In this document: piece by piece, positions 26,778-35,676 of the stretch
How the letters are laid out: every line of letters begins with the position of its first letter
Numbering within the stretch: the first letter of the stretch is position 1
Source of the DNA: JASLDZ01 sp965199975
GTDB lineage: Bacteria; Pseudomonadota; Alphaproteobacteria; Caulobacterales; Caulobacteraceae
Direction: 5' to 3'
Assembly: GCA_965199975.1 (NCBI GenBank)
Contig: OZ241340.1
Coordinates: 1,736,001-1,800,000, forward strand
DNA: 64,000 bases
Position numbers and translations under genes: made by a program
Notes under the pieces: model-generated
Database searches by the model: none
What the model saw: the letters and a program-made list of their open reading frames with translations, nothing else
Told to the model about the DNA's origin: nothing

Positions 26778-27544
26778 TTGGCGAACAGGCTTGTGAGGAC
26801 GAAGTCGGCGGCGAAGATCAGCACTGCGGCCGAGACCACCGCATTGGTCGTGGCGCGGCCCACGCCACGCGCGCCGCCCGAGGCGGTGAAGCCGTGGTAG
26901 CAGCCCATCAGCGCCACGATCAGCCCGAACACCGCCGCCTTGACGAGGCCGGTCAGCACGTCGCCCTTGGTGATGAAATTCCAGGTGTTCTGCACATAGG
27001 TCGAGCCGTTGAAGTCCAGGCTCTGGGTTGCCACCAGCCAGCCACCGGCTATGCCGATGGTGTCGGCCACCACGGTCAGCAGCGGCAGCATGAGGATGCC
27101 CGCGATCAGGCGCGGGGCCACCAGGTAGCGGAAGGGGTCGGTGGAGAGCGTCTCCAGGGCGTCGATCTGCTCGGTGGCGCGCATGGCGCCGATCTCGGCG
27201 GCGATGGCGGCCGAGACGCGGCCGGCCAGCATCAGCGCGGCCAGCACCGGGCCGAGCTCGCGGGTGATGCCGATGCCCACGATCTGGGGCATGATCTGCT
27301 CGGCGTTGAAGCGGTTGCCGCCGGTGTAGATGTTGAGCGCCAGCGCCGCGCCGGTGAACACCGCCGTCAGCCCCACCACCGGCAGCGAGTAATAGCCGAT
27401 CGAGGCGCACTGGCGCGCGAACTGGCGCGGGAAGAATGGCGGTATGAATGCGCTCGCCAGCCCCCGTCCGGCGAAGGTCGCCACCCGGCCCACGCTGCGG
27501 CACAGGCCCAGCGTCGCCTTGCCGATGCCGCGCACCGGGTTCAA
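26774..27544 (-). CDS. mlaE: MlaE-type lipid ABC permease
   Basis: 256 residues, about five or six membrane helices. Family features: FARQCASIGYYSLPVVGLTA near residue 50, a conserved ITRELGPVLAALMLAGRVSAAIAAEIG followed by GAMRATEQIDALE, and a C-terminal FITKGD-VLTGLVK/VAL-GCY-GF region. The start is taken as TTG 27544, overlapping the alr stop as TTGA; GTG at 27535 is possible. Gene order alr-mlaE-mlaF on the minus strand ties lipid transport to cell-wall D-alanine supply. Confidence 0.9.
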   Translation of the reverse strand: MNPVRGIGKATLGLCRSVGRVATFAGRGLASAFIPPFFPRQFARQCASIGYYSLPVVGLTAVFTGAALALNIYTGGNRFNAEQIMPQIVGIGITRELGPVLAALMLAGRVSAAIAAEIGAMRATEQIDALETLSTDPFRYLVAPRLIAGILMLPLLTVVADTIGIAGGWLVATQSLDFNGSTYVQNTWNFITKGDVLTGLVKAAVFGLIVALMGCYHGFTASGGARGVGRATTNAVVSAAVLIFAADFVLTSLFAK

Positions 27545-28638
27545 CCGCGGGCGCCCAAGTACGTGCGCGGCGTGCGCGGCGCGAGGCGTGTGAGAACCTC
27601 GTAGGCGATTGTGCCGGCGGTCGCGGCGACGGCGTCCAGCGCGACCTCTGGGCCAAGGAGCTGCACGAGGTCTCCAGGGCGCGCGCCGGGCGCGTCGGTC
27701 ACATCCACAACGAGGAGATCCATCGAGACGCGGCCGAGGAAGGGGAGGCGACGGCCGTTCCATACGCCATAGCCCCGCCCGGAGAGCGCCCGCAAGACGC
27801 CGTCGGCGTAGCCGGCCCCGAGCGTGGCGGTGGTCAGCGAGCTAAGGGCGGTGAAGGTCGCCCCGTAGCCGACGCTCTCGCCCCGCCGCACGGTGCGCAG
27901 CTGCAGGATGGGCGCCTCGAACGTGGCGACCGCGTTCGGCGCGCCTGGACCGGCGCCGTACAGGCCGATGCCGGGTCGTACGGCGTCGAAGGCGTACTCG
28001 CGCCCGAGATGTACGCCTGCGGAATTGGCGAGGCTGGCCCGCGCCTGCGGAAACAGGGCGCGCACCTCGCGGAAGCGCGCGAGTTGTGCGGCGTTCATGG
28101 GATCGGCCGCATCCTCCGCGCAGGCCAGGTGGGACAGCACGTGCGTCACCTCCAGCCGCCCCATGCGGCCGCGGGCGCGAGAGAGCGCCTGCGCATCCTC
28201 GGCCGTGAAGCCCAGCCGGTTCATGCCGGTATCGACGTGCAGGGCGGCCGGACGCCCGCCGCGCGGAGCGTTCTGCGCCCAGGCGTGCATCTGAGTCGGG
28301 GAAGAGAGCACCGGGATCAGCGCGGCCGCGTCAAGCCGCTCCGCGTCGCCGGGGGTGCAGCCGTCGAGCACGTAGATCACCGCCTCGCGCCCGCTCAGGC
28401 CCGCGCGCAGCGCCTCACCCTCCTCGATGCGCGCCACGAACAGCCGGCGGGCGCCTTCGGCGTAGAGGCGCCGTGCGATCGTCGTCGCTCCGAGGCCGTA
28501 GGCGTCGGCCTTGACCACCGGCATGACCTCCGCCTCGCCGGCCGCTTCGCGAAGGGCGGCGTGGTTGGCCGCGAGAGCTTCGAGGTCGACGAGAATGCGG
28601 GACACGCCCTTGCTTACCGGCCGGATGCGGTTCGACAA
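27541..28638 (-). CDS. alr: Alanine racemase
   Basis: PLP enzyme making D-alanine for peptidoglycan. 365 residues. The PLP lysine Lys43 is in VVKADAYG; VDTGMNRLGF and the second catalytic Tyr in VGYGATF follow, as do the carboxylate-anchoring RPGIGLYG and GRVSMDLLVVDV. Start TTG 28638 is the longest plausible; GTG at 28605 (11 residues in) is an alternative directly before the first strand RILVDLEAL and has AAGG just upstream. Leads the operon with mlaE and mlaF. Confidence 0.94.
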   Translation of the reverse strand: MSNRIRPVSKGVSRILVDLEALAANHAALREAAGEAEVMPVVKADAYGLGATTIARRLYAEGARRLFVARIEEGEALRAGLSGREAVIYVLDGCTPGDAERLDAAALIPVLSSPTQMHAWAQNAPRGGRPAALHVDTGMNRLGFTAEDAQALSRARGRMGRLEVTHVLSHLACAEDAADPMNAAQLARFREVRALFPQARASLANSAGVHLGREYAFDAVRPGIGLYGAGPGAPNAVATFEAPILQLRTVRRGESVGYGATFTALSSLTTATLGAGYADGVLRALSGRGYGVWNGRRLPFLGRVSMDLLVVDVTDAPGARPGDLVQLLGPEVALDAVAATAGTIAYEVLTRLAPRTPRTYLGARG

Positions 28639-28789
28639 GCCGCCTGAGTATGTGAACAGCGGTCGACCGGGCCCGCGGAAGACCGGGGGGAACGCGGGAG
28701 GAACGAATCATCACCGAATCGGCGACACCCGCCGATTCGTGATCCGTTCACGGCTACAGATTGTGGCCGAGTCGCGAGCCACCCACAAG

Positions 28790-29221
28790 TCAGCTCGCCG
28801 GGCAGGTCGCTGCGATGCGGCGGGCGGAGATCGAGGCCGAGACCGGGATGGAGAGGCCGATCAGGTTGGGGCTGGCTGTGCCCTGAAGCTGGAAGTGCTC
28901 CGGATCGTAGGTGCCCGCCCAGCGCACCGGATAGCGTGTGCCGTGCTTGCTCACGCACACCCCTATGAACTTCGCCCGCCCGTTTGCGAGTTGGCTCGTC
29001 GGGTACGTGCAGGTGTAATGGCGGTTGGAGGGGCCGGCGACGAACTTGTCGATCTCGTCTGGCCTGACGCAGCGGTGCTCGACCTTGTCGGCGCTGAACT
29101 GGCTTGAGGTCGTGTACTCCCACCACCCCGGCAACACGGCGTGCGAAGCGGCGATCGCAGGCGTCGCTCCCGCCAGAGCGCAAAGCGCGGCGGCGGCGGC
29201 AATGAGGCGGAGGGGTGGCAT
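28790..29221 (-). CDS. Secreted DUF3617 family protein
   Basis: 143 residues. A signal peptide of about 24 residues (MPPLRLIAAAAALCALAG... ending ATPAIAA) precedes PGWWEYTTS and paired cysteines (HRCV, YTCTYP, GVCVSK, AATCPA). The PGWWE start and Cys spacing fit DUF3617, small periplasmic proteins of unknown function in proteobacteria. Divergent from rpmB with about 200 bases between. Confidence 0.75.
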   Translation of the reverse strand: MPPLRLIAAAAALCALAGATPAIAASHAVLPGWWEYTTSSQFSADKVEHRCVRPDEIDKFVAGPSNRHYTCTYPTSQLANGRAKFIGVCVSKHGTRYPVRWAGTYDPEHFQLQGTASPNLIGLSIPVSASISARRIAATCPAS

Positions 29222-29417
29222 GCGCGGTCCCAGGCGAGATCGAGCGCCAGCATATAGACGCTTGCGGCGACGCTGTGGCGCCGACTGCGGGCCGACCATG
29301 AGGGGCCGGCTCGCGGCTTGACCCCGCCGGGCGTCCGCGGCTATACGCCCCGCCTCTGCGCGCAGCCTTGAAGCTTGCGCGTTCGTGCCGTTTTCGTCTC
29401 CAAAGGTTTTCCGCGTC

Positions 29418-29726
29418 ATGTCCCGCCGTTGCGAACTCACGGGCGTGGGCCCCATGGTCGGCCACAACGTCAGCCACTCCAACATCAAGACCAAGCGCCG
29501 CTTCCTGCCGTCGCTGGCTGAGGTGGCGCTGCAGTCCGAGTCGTTGGGCCAGACCTTCCGGCTCAAGATCACCAACGCCGCGCTGCGTACCCTGGACTTT
29601 CGCGGCGGCCTCGACCCCGTGCTGATGAACAGTCGAGACGACGTGCTCTCGCCCCGAGCGCTCAAGATCAAGCGGCAGGTGAAGGCCAAGCTGGCGATTT
29701 CCCCCGCTGAGACCGCCGAGGCCTGA
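29418..29726 (+). CDS. rpmB: 50S ribosomal protein L28
   Basis: 102 residues, alphaproteobacterial length. MSRRCELTGVGPMVGHNVSHSN is the L28 N-terminus (in pieces SRRCELTG, GHNVSHS), then TKRRFLPSL, a basic middle and LRTLDFRGGL. Only one zinc-type Cys (Cys5) remains, so this is a C-minus form. ATG at 29418 is preferred to the upstream ATG at 29385, which would add 11 non-homologous residues. Followed by a perfect palindromic terminator. Confidence 0.97.
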   Translation: MSRRCELTGVGPMVGHNVSHSNIKTKRRFLPSLAEVALQSESLGQTFRLKITNAALRTLDFRGGLDPVLMNSRDDVLSPRALKIKRQVKAKLAISPAETAEA

Positions 29727-29757
29727 GCTTTCACCGCGAAAGACGTCCAGCCACGCG

Positions 29758-29793
29758 AAAAGGGCCCCGCCGATCGATCGGCGGGGCCCTTTT
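29758..29793. terminator. 36-bp perfect palindrome, bidirectional terminator
   Basis: An exact palindrome: AAAAGGGCCCCGCC, centre GATC/GATC, then GGCGGGGCCCTTTT. Both strands give a very stable stem with a U-run, so it can end rpmB transcription and the convergent RcnB-like gene whose stop is 17 bases away. Confidence 0.9.
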
Positions 29794-29809
29794 CATTCAG
29801 CGGACCATC

Positions 29810-30142
29810 TTATTGACTGGCGGCTATAACAGAGGCGATTAGGCCAGTGGTGGCGCCGATCAGCAGATAGTCATTGTCCCGGCGCACCCAGCGATAGCCG
29901 CGGGGTGGAGCACGCAGGCGACGCGAACGCCAATCGCTGACATAGTAGTCGCCGCCGCGGTAGGCCGCAGGCAGGCGTTCGCCCTGGCGCCAGCGGCGGG
30001 CTTGGCGATCGTTGCGCACTTGGCGCCGATCCTGACGCAACTCACGACGATCCTGACGGATCTGCCGGGGTTGCGCGAAGGCTGCGCTGACGCTCCCGCC
30101 GAGGAGCGAGAGGGCGGTGGCGGCGATCAGCAGACGCTTCAT
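29810..30142 (-). CDS. RcnB-family periplasmic protein
   Basis: 110 residues: signal peptide MKRLLIAATALSLLGG... to AAFAQ, then a highly basic Arg/Gln/Asp repeat (QDRRELRQDRRQVRNDRQ) and the family's YYVSDWRSRRLRAPPRGYRW and RDNDYLLIGATTGLI. RcnB-type proteins are periplasmic and linked to nickel/cobalt homeostasis in E. coli; in alphaproteobacteria many copies exist and the role is unclear. No rcnA exporter is nearby. Upstream 200 bases carry no gene. Confidence 0.8.
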   Translation of the reverse strand: MKRLLIAATALSLLGGSVSAAFAQPRQIRQDRRELRQDRRQVRNDRQARRWRQGERLPAAYRGGDYYVSDWRSRRLRAPPRGYRWVRRDNDYLLIGATTGLIASVIAASQ

Positions 30143-30344
30143 TCAGATCTCTTTCTGTTGGGAAGACGGCAAAGACTTCGCCGATCTCTTGATGATCGAG
30201 ACCGAAGCTGAGTCATCTCCGCCTGGACACGGGATGAACGCCTACAGGCTTGTAAGGTTCACTTGGCGGATCGCCGACGGCATCGACCACGACCGTGATG
30301 GGCGCCGGAACTGCATGGCCGTGGTCCGGTGCAGGTGTGGCGTC

Positions 30345-32228
30345 TCAGGCGGCATTTTTCAGCGCCCGGCGCACCGCGCGAGGCGATGCGGTCGGCGCGG
30401 GTTCGTCGAACAGCTCGGCCAGTTTCTCCACCAGCGCGCCGCCCAGTTGCTCCACGTCCACGATGGTGACGGCGCGGGCGTAGTAGCGACCCACGTCATG
30501 TCCGATGCCGATGGCGGCGAGCTCGACGATGCCGGCGCCCTCCACCTCGGCGATGACCCGGCGCAGGTGGCGCTCGAGGTAGTGCGGGTCGTTCACCGAC
30601 TGGGTGGAGTCGTCCACCGGCGCGCCGTCGGAGATCACCAAGAGGATCTTGCGCTGCTCGGGGCGGCCGGCCAGGCGTGCGTGCGCCCATTGCAGCGCCT
30701 CGCCGTCGATGTTCTCCTTCAGAAGGCCCTCGCGCATCATCAGGCCGAGGTTCTTGCGCGCGCGCCGCCAGGGCGCGTCGGCCGCCTTGTAGACGATGTG
30801 GCGCAGGTCGTTGAGGCGGCCGGGATGGGGCGGCTTGGCGTCCTTGATCCAGCGATCGCGGGCCTGGCCGCCTTTCCAGGCGCGGGTGGTGAAGCCCAGG
30901 ATCTCGGTCTTCACCCCGCAGCGCTCCAGCGTGCGCGCCAGGATGTCGGCGCAGACGGCGGCCACCGTAATCGGGCGCCCCCGCATGGAGCCCGAGTTGT
31001 CCAGCAGGAGCGTCACCACCGTGTCGCGGAACTGCGTCTCCTCCTCCTGCTTGAACGAGAGGGGCGCGGTGGGGTCGATGATCACGCGGGTCAGGCGCGC
31101 GGCGTCCAGCACGCCCTCCTCCAGGTCGAAGCTCCAGCCGCGGCTCTGCTGGGCCATGAGCCGGCGCTGCAGCTTGTTGGCCAGGCGCGACACGATGGAG
31201 GAGAGGTTGGTGAGCTGGCCGTCTAAGTATGCGCGCAGCCGAGTCAGCTCCTCGGGGTCGACAAGGTCCTCGACCTCCACCACCTCGTCGGCGGCGGTGG
31301 AGTACACGCGGTAGGCCGGCGCTCGCTCGGCAACGCCACCGCCGGGGGGACGGCTGGGGCGCAGGCCCTCGCCGAGCTCAGCGGCCTCGTCGCTGTCGTC
31401 GCCGGCCTCGGCGGCGTCGAGCTCCTCGCCGGTCTCGCGCTCGCCAGAGGCGCCATCCGGATCGCCCGCCTCTGGCTGGGCCTCGCCCGCGGCTTCGGGC
31501 TCAGGCGATGCGCCCTCGTCGTCCTCGCCGTCGGCCTGCTCGCCGTGATCCTCGCCTTCGTCGTCCTCGGGCTCCTGGTCCTCGCCGGGATCATCGGTGG
31601 CGGGGGCGAGCTTGAGGTCGGCGACGATCGTTCGGGCGATGCGGGCGAAGGCGTCCTGATCGGCCACGGCTTCGCCCAGTCGATCGAGCGAGGGCCCGGC
31701 CTTGGCCTCGATCTCGGCGCGGGCGCTCTCCACCAGGGCGCGGGCGTCGGCAGGCGGAGTCTCGCCGGTAAGGCGCTCGCGCGCGATCAGCGCCAGTACG
31801 TCGGCGAGGGGGACTTTGGTGCGGTCCAGGCGCGCGAAGCCCTTGCGCTCCACATCGTGGTCCAGGGCGGCGGCGAGGTTGGCGCGCACCCCGCCGAGCG
31901 CCTGGGCGCCGATGGCTTCGAGCCGCGCCTGCTCCAGCCCTTCGAACACCGCGGCCGCCTCGGCGTTGCCGGGAAGCGCGCGGGTGTGGGCGGCCTCGTC
32001 ATGGTGCGCCAGACGCAGCGCCATGCGGTCGGCGAGGCCGCGGATGCGGGCGGCGTCGCGCGGAGAGGGATCGCGCGGTGGGTGGGGCAGGATGGCGCGG
32101 CGGCCCTGCAACGAGGGTCCTTCCGAGGAGAAGGCCACCTCCAGGTCCGGCGTCTCGGCCAGTGAACGGGCGGCGTGGGCCAACACGCGCTTGAAGATCT
32201 CGGTGGAGCTTTCCGTGCTGGCGGCCAT
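30345..32228 (-). CDS. cobT: Aerobic cobaltochelatase subunit CobT
   Basis: 627 residues from ATG 32228 (another ATG lies 4 codons upstream). N-terminal domain to about 215, a very acidic low-complexity centre (about 215-310, runs of Glu/Asp with Gly and Ala), and a C-terminal VWA-like domain with the MIDAS motif DNSGSM (about 405) and a later ISDGAPVDDS. CobT forms the AAA+/VWA chaperone of CobNST, which inserts cobalt into hydrogenobyrinic acid a,c-diamide. Its usual partner cobS is not next to it here. Divergent from csbD. Confidence 0.94.
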   Translation of the reverse strand: MAASTESSTEIFKRVLAHAARSLAETPDLEVAFSSEGPSLQGRRAILPHPPRDPSPRDAARIRGLADRMALRLAHHDEAAHTRALPGNAEAAAVFEGLEQARLEAIGAQALGGVRANLAAALDHDVERKGFARLDRTKVPLADVLALIARERLTGETPPADARALVESARAEIEAKAGPSLDRLGEAVADQDAFARIARTIVADLKLAPATDDPGEDQEPEDDEGEDHGEQADGEDDEGASPEPEAAGEAQPEAGDPDGASGERETGEELDAAEAGDDSDEAAELGEGLRPSRPPGGGVAERAPAYRVYSTAADEVVEVEDLVDPEELTRLRAYLDGQLTNLSSIVSRLANKLQRRLMAQQSRGWSFDLEEGVLDAARLTRVIIDPTAPLSFKQEEETQFRDTVVTLLLDNSGSMRGRPITVAAVCADILARTLERCGVKTEILGFTTRAWKGGQARDRWIKDAKPPHPGRLNDLRHIVYKAADAPWRRARKNLGLMMREGLLKENIDGEALQWAHARLAGRPEQRKILLVISDGAPVDDSTQSVNDPHYLERHLRRVIAEVEGAGIVELAAIGIGHDVGRYYARAVTIVDVEQLGGALVEKLAELFDEPAPTASPRAVRRALKNAA

Positions 32229-32277
32229 GGCGGCCAACATAGCGCCTGCGCGCGCCGGCGGAAGCGCCTCGCAGACC

Positions 32278-32302
32278 GGAACCGTGGCCGTGCGGACCCG
32301 TT
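32278..32302 (+). promoter_or_regulatory. EcfG (general stress) promoter for csbD
   Basis: GGAAC at 32278-32282 and CGTT at 32299-32302 with a 16-base spacer, an exact match to the alphaproteobacterial EcfG/SigT consensus GGAAC-N16/17-CGTT. It sits 48 bases before the csbD start on the same strand. Confidence 0.8.
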
Positions 32303-32350
32303 CGGATTTGTGAACCCGCCGAGTGTCGGCGATGACTCCGGAGTGACATC

Positions 32351-32719
32351 ATGAGCGACGACCGCACCCAGGGCGCAGCCGACAAGGCCGTAGGCGCGAT
32401 CAAGGAAGGCTGGGGCAAACTTACGGGCGACAAGGAAACTCAGGCCGAAGGCGCAGCGCAAAAGGCGGGCGGATCCGTGCAGAACGCCGCTGGCAAGGTC
32501 GAGGACGCCGCTGACCTCCATGCGCATGGCATGGGCGTCAGCGACAATCGTGTGGACGGCGCAGGCAACAAGGCCGCCGGCTCGGTAAAGGAAGGTTGGG
32601 GCAAGCTAACCGGCGATCGGGAGACCGAGGCGGAGGGCGCCGCGCAAAAGACCGGCGGTTCAGTTCAGAACGCGCTTGGCAAGACCGAAGATGCGATCAA
32701 GGGTGTTTTCAAGAAGTAG
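32351..32719 (+). CDS. Tandem CsbD-domain stress protein
   Basis: 122 residues made of two near-identical CsbD-like halves. Each has GAxxKAxGxxKEGWGKLTGD, then ET-AEGAAQK-GGSVQNA. The first repeat spans about 4-52 and the second about 66-118, joined by a DLHAHGMGVSDNRVDG linker. CsbD proteins are small, abundant, disordered general-stress proteins of unknown mechanism. The upstream EcfG promoter agrees with that class. No signal peptide. A strong hairpin follows. Confidence 0.92.
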   Translation: MSDDRTQGAADKAVGAIKEGWGKLTGDKETQAEGAAQKAGGSVQNAAGKVEDAADLHAHGMGVSDNRVDGAGNKAAGSVKEGWGKLTGDRETEAEGAAQKTGGSVQNALGKTEDAIKGVFKK

Positions 32720-32745
32720 CTCGGTATTTAGTGGACTTAATGACC

Positions 32746-32776
32746 AGGCCCGGTCGCGTCTCACGCGGCCGGGCCT
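32746..32776 (+). terminator. Terminator after csbD
   Basis: AGGCCCGG...CGCG pairs with CGCG-GCCGGGCCT around a TCTCA loop, followed by TTAACTT. The stem is almost perfect; the T-run is short. Confidence 0.65.
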
Positions 32777-32978
32777 TAACTTATCTTAAGAACGTGACCG
32801 AGACCGAATGGGCGCGCGCCACATCAGAGCGCCGCCTTCTCGGGCCCTGCGCAGGGCGCATGCGATTGCGCGCTGATGATGCTTTCGGATCTGCGAACCG
32901 CAGGGGTCCTCGGCGGAGTTGGCGTGCTTACGCCTGATCGGGTCAAGCTCTAATGTTGGGCGATAGACTGGAGTCTGC

Positions 32979-34787
32979 ATGCCGACACGCCGCACTTTGA
33001 TGTCCTCCGCCGCCGGCGTGGCGACGCTCGCCGTCGCAGGTCCAAGCGCGGCGCAGGGCGGAGTGCGCTCCGTCGCCGCGCTCGACGTCGCCTACGAGAA
33101 GGTGGCCGCCGAGCTACTGGACCGCAGCCCGGAGACGGCCACCAGCCTCGGCCTCGACACGGGCCCCCGCGCCCGGGAGAAGTGGCGCCTCGCCGACCGC
33201 TCGCTTCAGGGCCGCGCCGACGACAAGGCCGCCAACCGGCGCTGGCTGGAGACGATCCGCGCCGCCGCGCCCGCCGCGCTCTCGGGCATGGACCGGGTGA
33301 ACCTCGACTCGATCACCTACGCCATGGCGCTGCAGGCGCGGTTCGACCGGGCTTTCGACTATCCGGGCCCGGGCGGTCCCTACGTGATCAGCCAGCTCAC
33401 CGGCGCCTACCAGAGCACGCCCGACTTCCTCGACAGCCAGCACGCCATCGCCAACAAGGACGACGCCCAGGCCTACCTCGCGCGCATGGCGGGCTACGCC
33501 GGCGTGATGGACCAGGAGCTGGAGTGCGCGCGCCACGATGCGGGGCTGGGCGTCACCGCACCGGCCTTCGCCCTCGACAAGGCGCTCACCCAGCTGCGGG
33601 CGCAGCGCGACGCGCCCGCCGCCCAGTCGCCCCTGGTGCAGTCGCTGGTGCGGCGCGCGGGGGAGGCTCGGGTCGCCGGCGACTGGGCCGCGCCCGCCTC
33701 GGCGATCTACGAGAGCCAGGTGCGCCCCGCGCTCGACCGCCAGATCGCCTGGGTGGAGACCGCGCGCCGCACCGCCAGCCACGACGCCGGTGTGTGGCGG
33801 CTGCCGGACGGGGCGGAATACTACGCCCTCTCGCTGCAAAGCGGCACGACGACCACGCTGGCGCCGGCCGAGGTGCACCGCATGGGGGTGAGCCTCGTCG
33901 CCGAACTCGGCGCGCGCGCCGACGCCATCCTGCGCAGCCAGGGCATGACGCAGGGCACGGTGGGCCGCCGGCTTCGCGCCCTGTTCGAAGATCCGCGCCA
34001 GCGTTACCCCAACACCGACGCGGGCAAGGCCAAGCTGATCGCCGACCTCAACGTCAAGGTCCAGGCGGTGCAGGCGCGCCTGCCGCAGTACTTCGGCGTG
34101 CTGCCCAAGGCCACGGTGCGGATCAAGCGCGTGCCCAAGGCGACCGAGGCGGGGGCGCCCGGCGGCTACTACCAGAACGCCTCGCTCGACGGGTCGCGGC
34201 CGGGCGCCTTCTACATCAACCTGCGCGACACCGCCGAAGTCCCGGCCTGGACGCTGCCGACGCTGGTGTTCCACGAGAGCATTCCCGGCCACCACCTGCA
34301 GATCTCCATCCAGCAGGAGGCCACGCTTCCGCTCCTGCGCAAGATCGGCGGCTACAACGCCTATGTCGAAGGCTGGGCGCTCTACGCCGAGCAGCTGGCC
34401 GAGGAGATGGGCATGTACGACCACGACCCGCTGGGCCGCGTCGGCTATCTGCACGACGCCATGCTGCGCGCGGTGCGGCTGGTCATCGACACCGGCGTGC
34501 ACGACCAGCGATGGACCCGCGAGCGCGCCGTGGCCTACTACGCCGATACGCTCGGCGATCCCGAAAGCGGCGCGATCACCGAGGTGGAGCGCTATTGCGT
34601 CTGGCCGGGTCAGGCCTGCGGCTACATGGTCGGCAAGCTCGACTGGCTGCGCAACCGCGCCCGCGCCAAGGCCGCGCTGGGCACCCGCTTCGACATCCGC
34701 CGCTTCCACGACGCGGGCCTGACCGCCGGCGCCATGCCGCTGGCTACGCTCGACGCGGTGATCGACCGCTACATCGCCACCGGCTGA
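32979..34787 (+). CDS. DUF885 family secreted metallopeptidase-like protein
   Basis: 602 residues. The N-terminal TRRTLMSSAAGVATLAVAG is a Tat-like/Sec signal ending in AQG. Zinc-binding HESIPGHH (about 432-439), with the downstream EGWALYAEQLAEE (Glu ligand), is the DUF885/gluzincin-type signature; it is preceded by GAFYINLRDT. Members are periplasmic zinc carboxypeptidase-like enzymes of undefined substrate. No operon partner is evident; the next gene begins 113 bases downstream on the same strand. Confidence 0.9.
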   Translation: MPTRRTLMSSAAGVATLAVAGPSAAQGGVRSVAALDVAYEKVAAELLDRSPETATSLGLDTGPRAREKWRLADRSLQGRADDKAANRRWLETIRAAAPAALSGMDRVNLDSITYAMALQARFDRAFDYPGPGGPYVISQLTGAYQSTPDFLDSQHAIANKDDAQAYLARMAGYAGVMDQELECARHDAGLGVTAPAFALDKALTQLRAQRDAPAAQSPLVQSLVRRAGEARVAGDWAAPASAIYESQVRPALDRQIAWVETARRTASHDAGVWRLPDGAEYYALSLQSGTTTTLAPAEVHRMGVSLVAELGARADAILRSQGMTQGTVGRRLRALFEDPRQRYPNTDAGKAKLIADLNVKVQAVQARLPQYFGVLPKATVRIKRVPKATEAGAPGGYYQNASLDGSRPGAFYINLRDTAEVPAWTLPTLVFHESIPGHHLQISIQQEATLPLLRKIGGYNAYVEGWALYAEQLAEEMGMYDHDPLGRVGYLHDAMLRAVRLVIDTGVHDQRWTRERAVAYYADTLGDPESGAITEVERYCVWPGQACGYMVGKLDWLRNRARAKAALGTRFDIRRFHDAGLTAGAMPLATLDAVIDRYIATG

Positions 34788-34900
34788 CCCTGCTCCGGAC
34801 GCAGCCTGGACGGGCTTTCCACTCGCGCAAGTCTCGCTAAGGTGGGTCTGGGGCGTCGGGGTGGCTATGGGATCGGGCAGGCGGAACGCACGCGGTCGCC

Positions 34901-35668
34901 GTGGCTGAGATGGGCGGCCTGCACCTGATCGACGCGGCCGTGACGGACCTGCACAAGGGCGGGTCGCCAGCGACTGACCTCGACCGCGCCGTCGTCCTCG
35001 CCCTGCGGACGGCGCGTCCGATCCTCGATCGGCTCGATCGGGCGGAGAGGAACGGCGTCGGCGGCGTGCTCGTCAGCCATCCGCTCGCCGAGGCGCAGCG
35101 CGTGGGCGAGATCGCGCGTCGCGTTGCTGGCGGCCTCTCCCTCGGCGCAGGGCTGGTGCTGCCCGTCGCGGGGCTCGAGGGTTGCGGTCTGTTCGCCGCC
35201 CTACACATCGCCAGGGCGGTGCTCGCGTCCTGCGAGACGACCACGGCGCTCGTCGTCAGCCTCACCGAACGCAACGCCGGCGCGGTGCTGCTGGCGCGGG
35301 ACGGAGGGACGCCGTGCCGGCCCTTGCCGCCGATCCGTGTCCCGCTCGCGCCCCAGGGCGACGCGGCCACCGAGGCCACGCTGTACGGTGCGGGCCTGGC
35401 CCTAGCGCTCGAGACAGGCGGCGTGCGGCGGCGCGCCGTGCGGCGGGTGGTGGGGCCGAGCCTGGGGGCGGTGGAGGCCGCCTACATCGCGTCGGAGGCC
35501 GGGCTGGGCCACGCCCTGGAGCCCTCGCCTGACTGCCCGCTCGCGCGCGCCGTAACGGTGGAGGCGGCGGTGGCCGCTGCGGTGCAGCAGCCACCCACGG
35601 CGCCCACACTGGTGTGGGCGCGCAGCCCCGGCGGGCATGTCTCGGCCTGCCTGCTCGGGCCGACCTGA
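34901..35668 (+). CDS. Small thiolase-fold-like protein, unknown role
   Basis: 255 residues, no clear family name recognised. Residues ~60-135 recall the N-terminal half of 3-oxoacyl-ACP synthase III: GVGGVLVSHPLAEAQRVG, then a Cys in LEGCGLFAALHIARAVL at the place of the KAS III nucleophile elbow, followed by TTALVVSLTER. The C-terminal half is far shorter than in KAS III (~325 total), and I find no clear His/Asn catalytic pair. GTG at 34901 is used; ATG 34910 is equally possible. It ends convergently with lysA. It may be a degenerate or regulatory thiolase homologue. Confidence 0.6.
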   Translation: MAEMGGLHLIDAAVTDLHKGGSPATDLDRAVVLALRTARPILDRLDRAERNGVGGVLVSHPLAEAQRVGEIARRVAGGLSLGAGLVLPVAGLEGCGLFAALHIARAVLASCETTTALVVSLTERNAGAVLLARDGGTPCRPLPPIRVPLAPQGDAATEATLYGAGLALALETGGVRRRAVRRVVGPSLGAVEAAYIASEAGLGHALEPSPDCPLARAVTVEAAVAAAVQQPPTAPTLVWARSPGGHVSACLLGPT

Positions 35669-35676
35669 GCCGCGGC

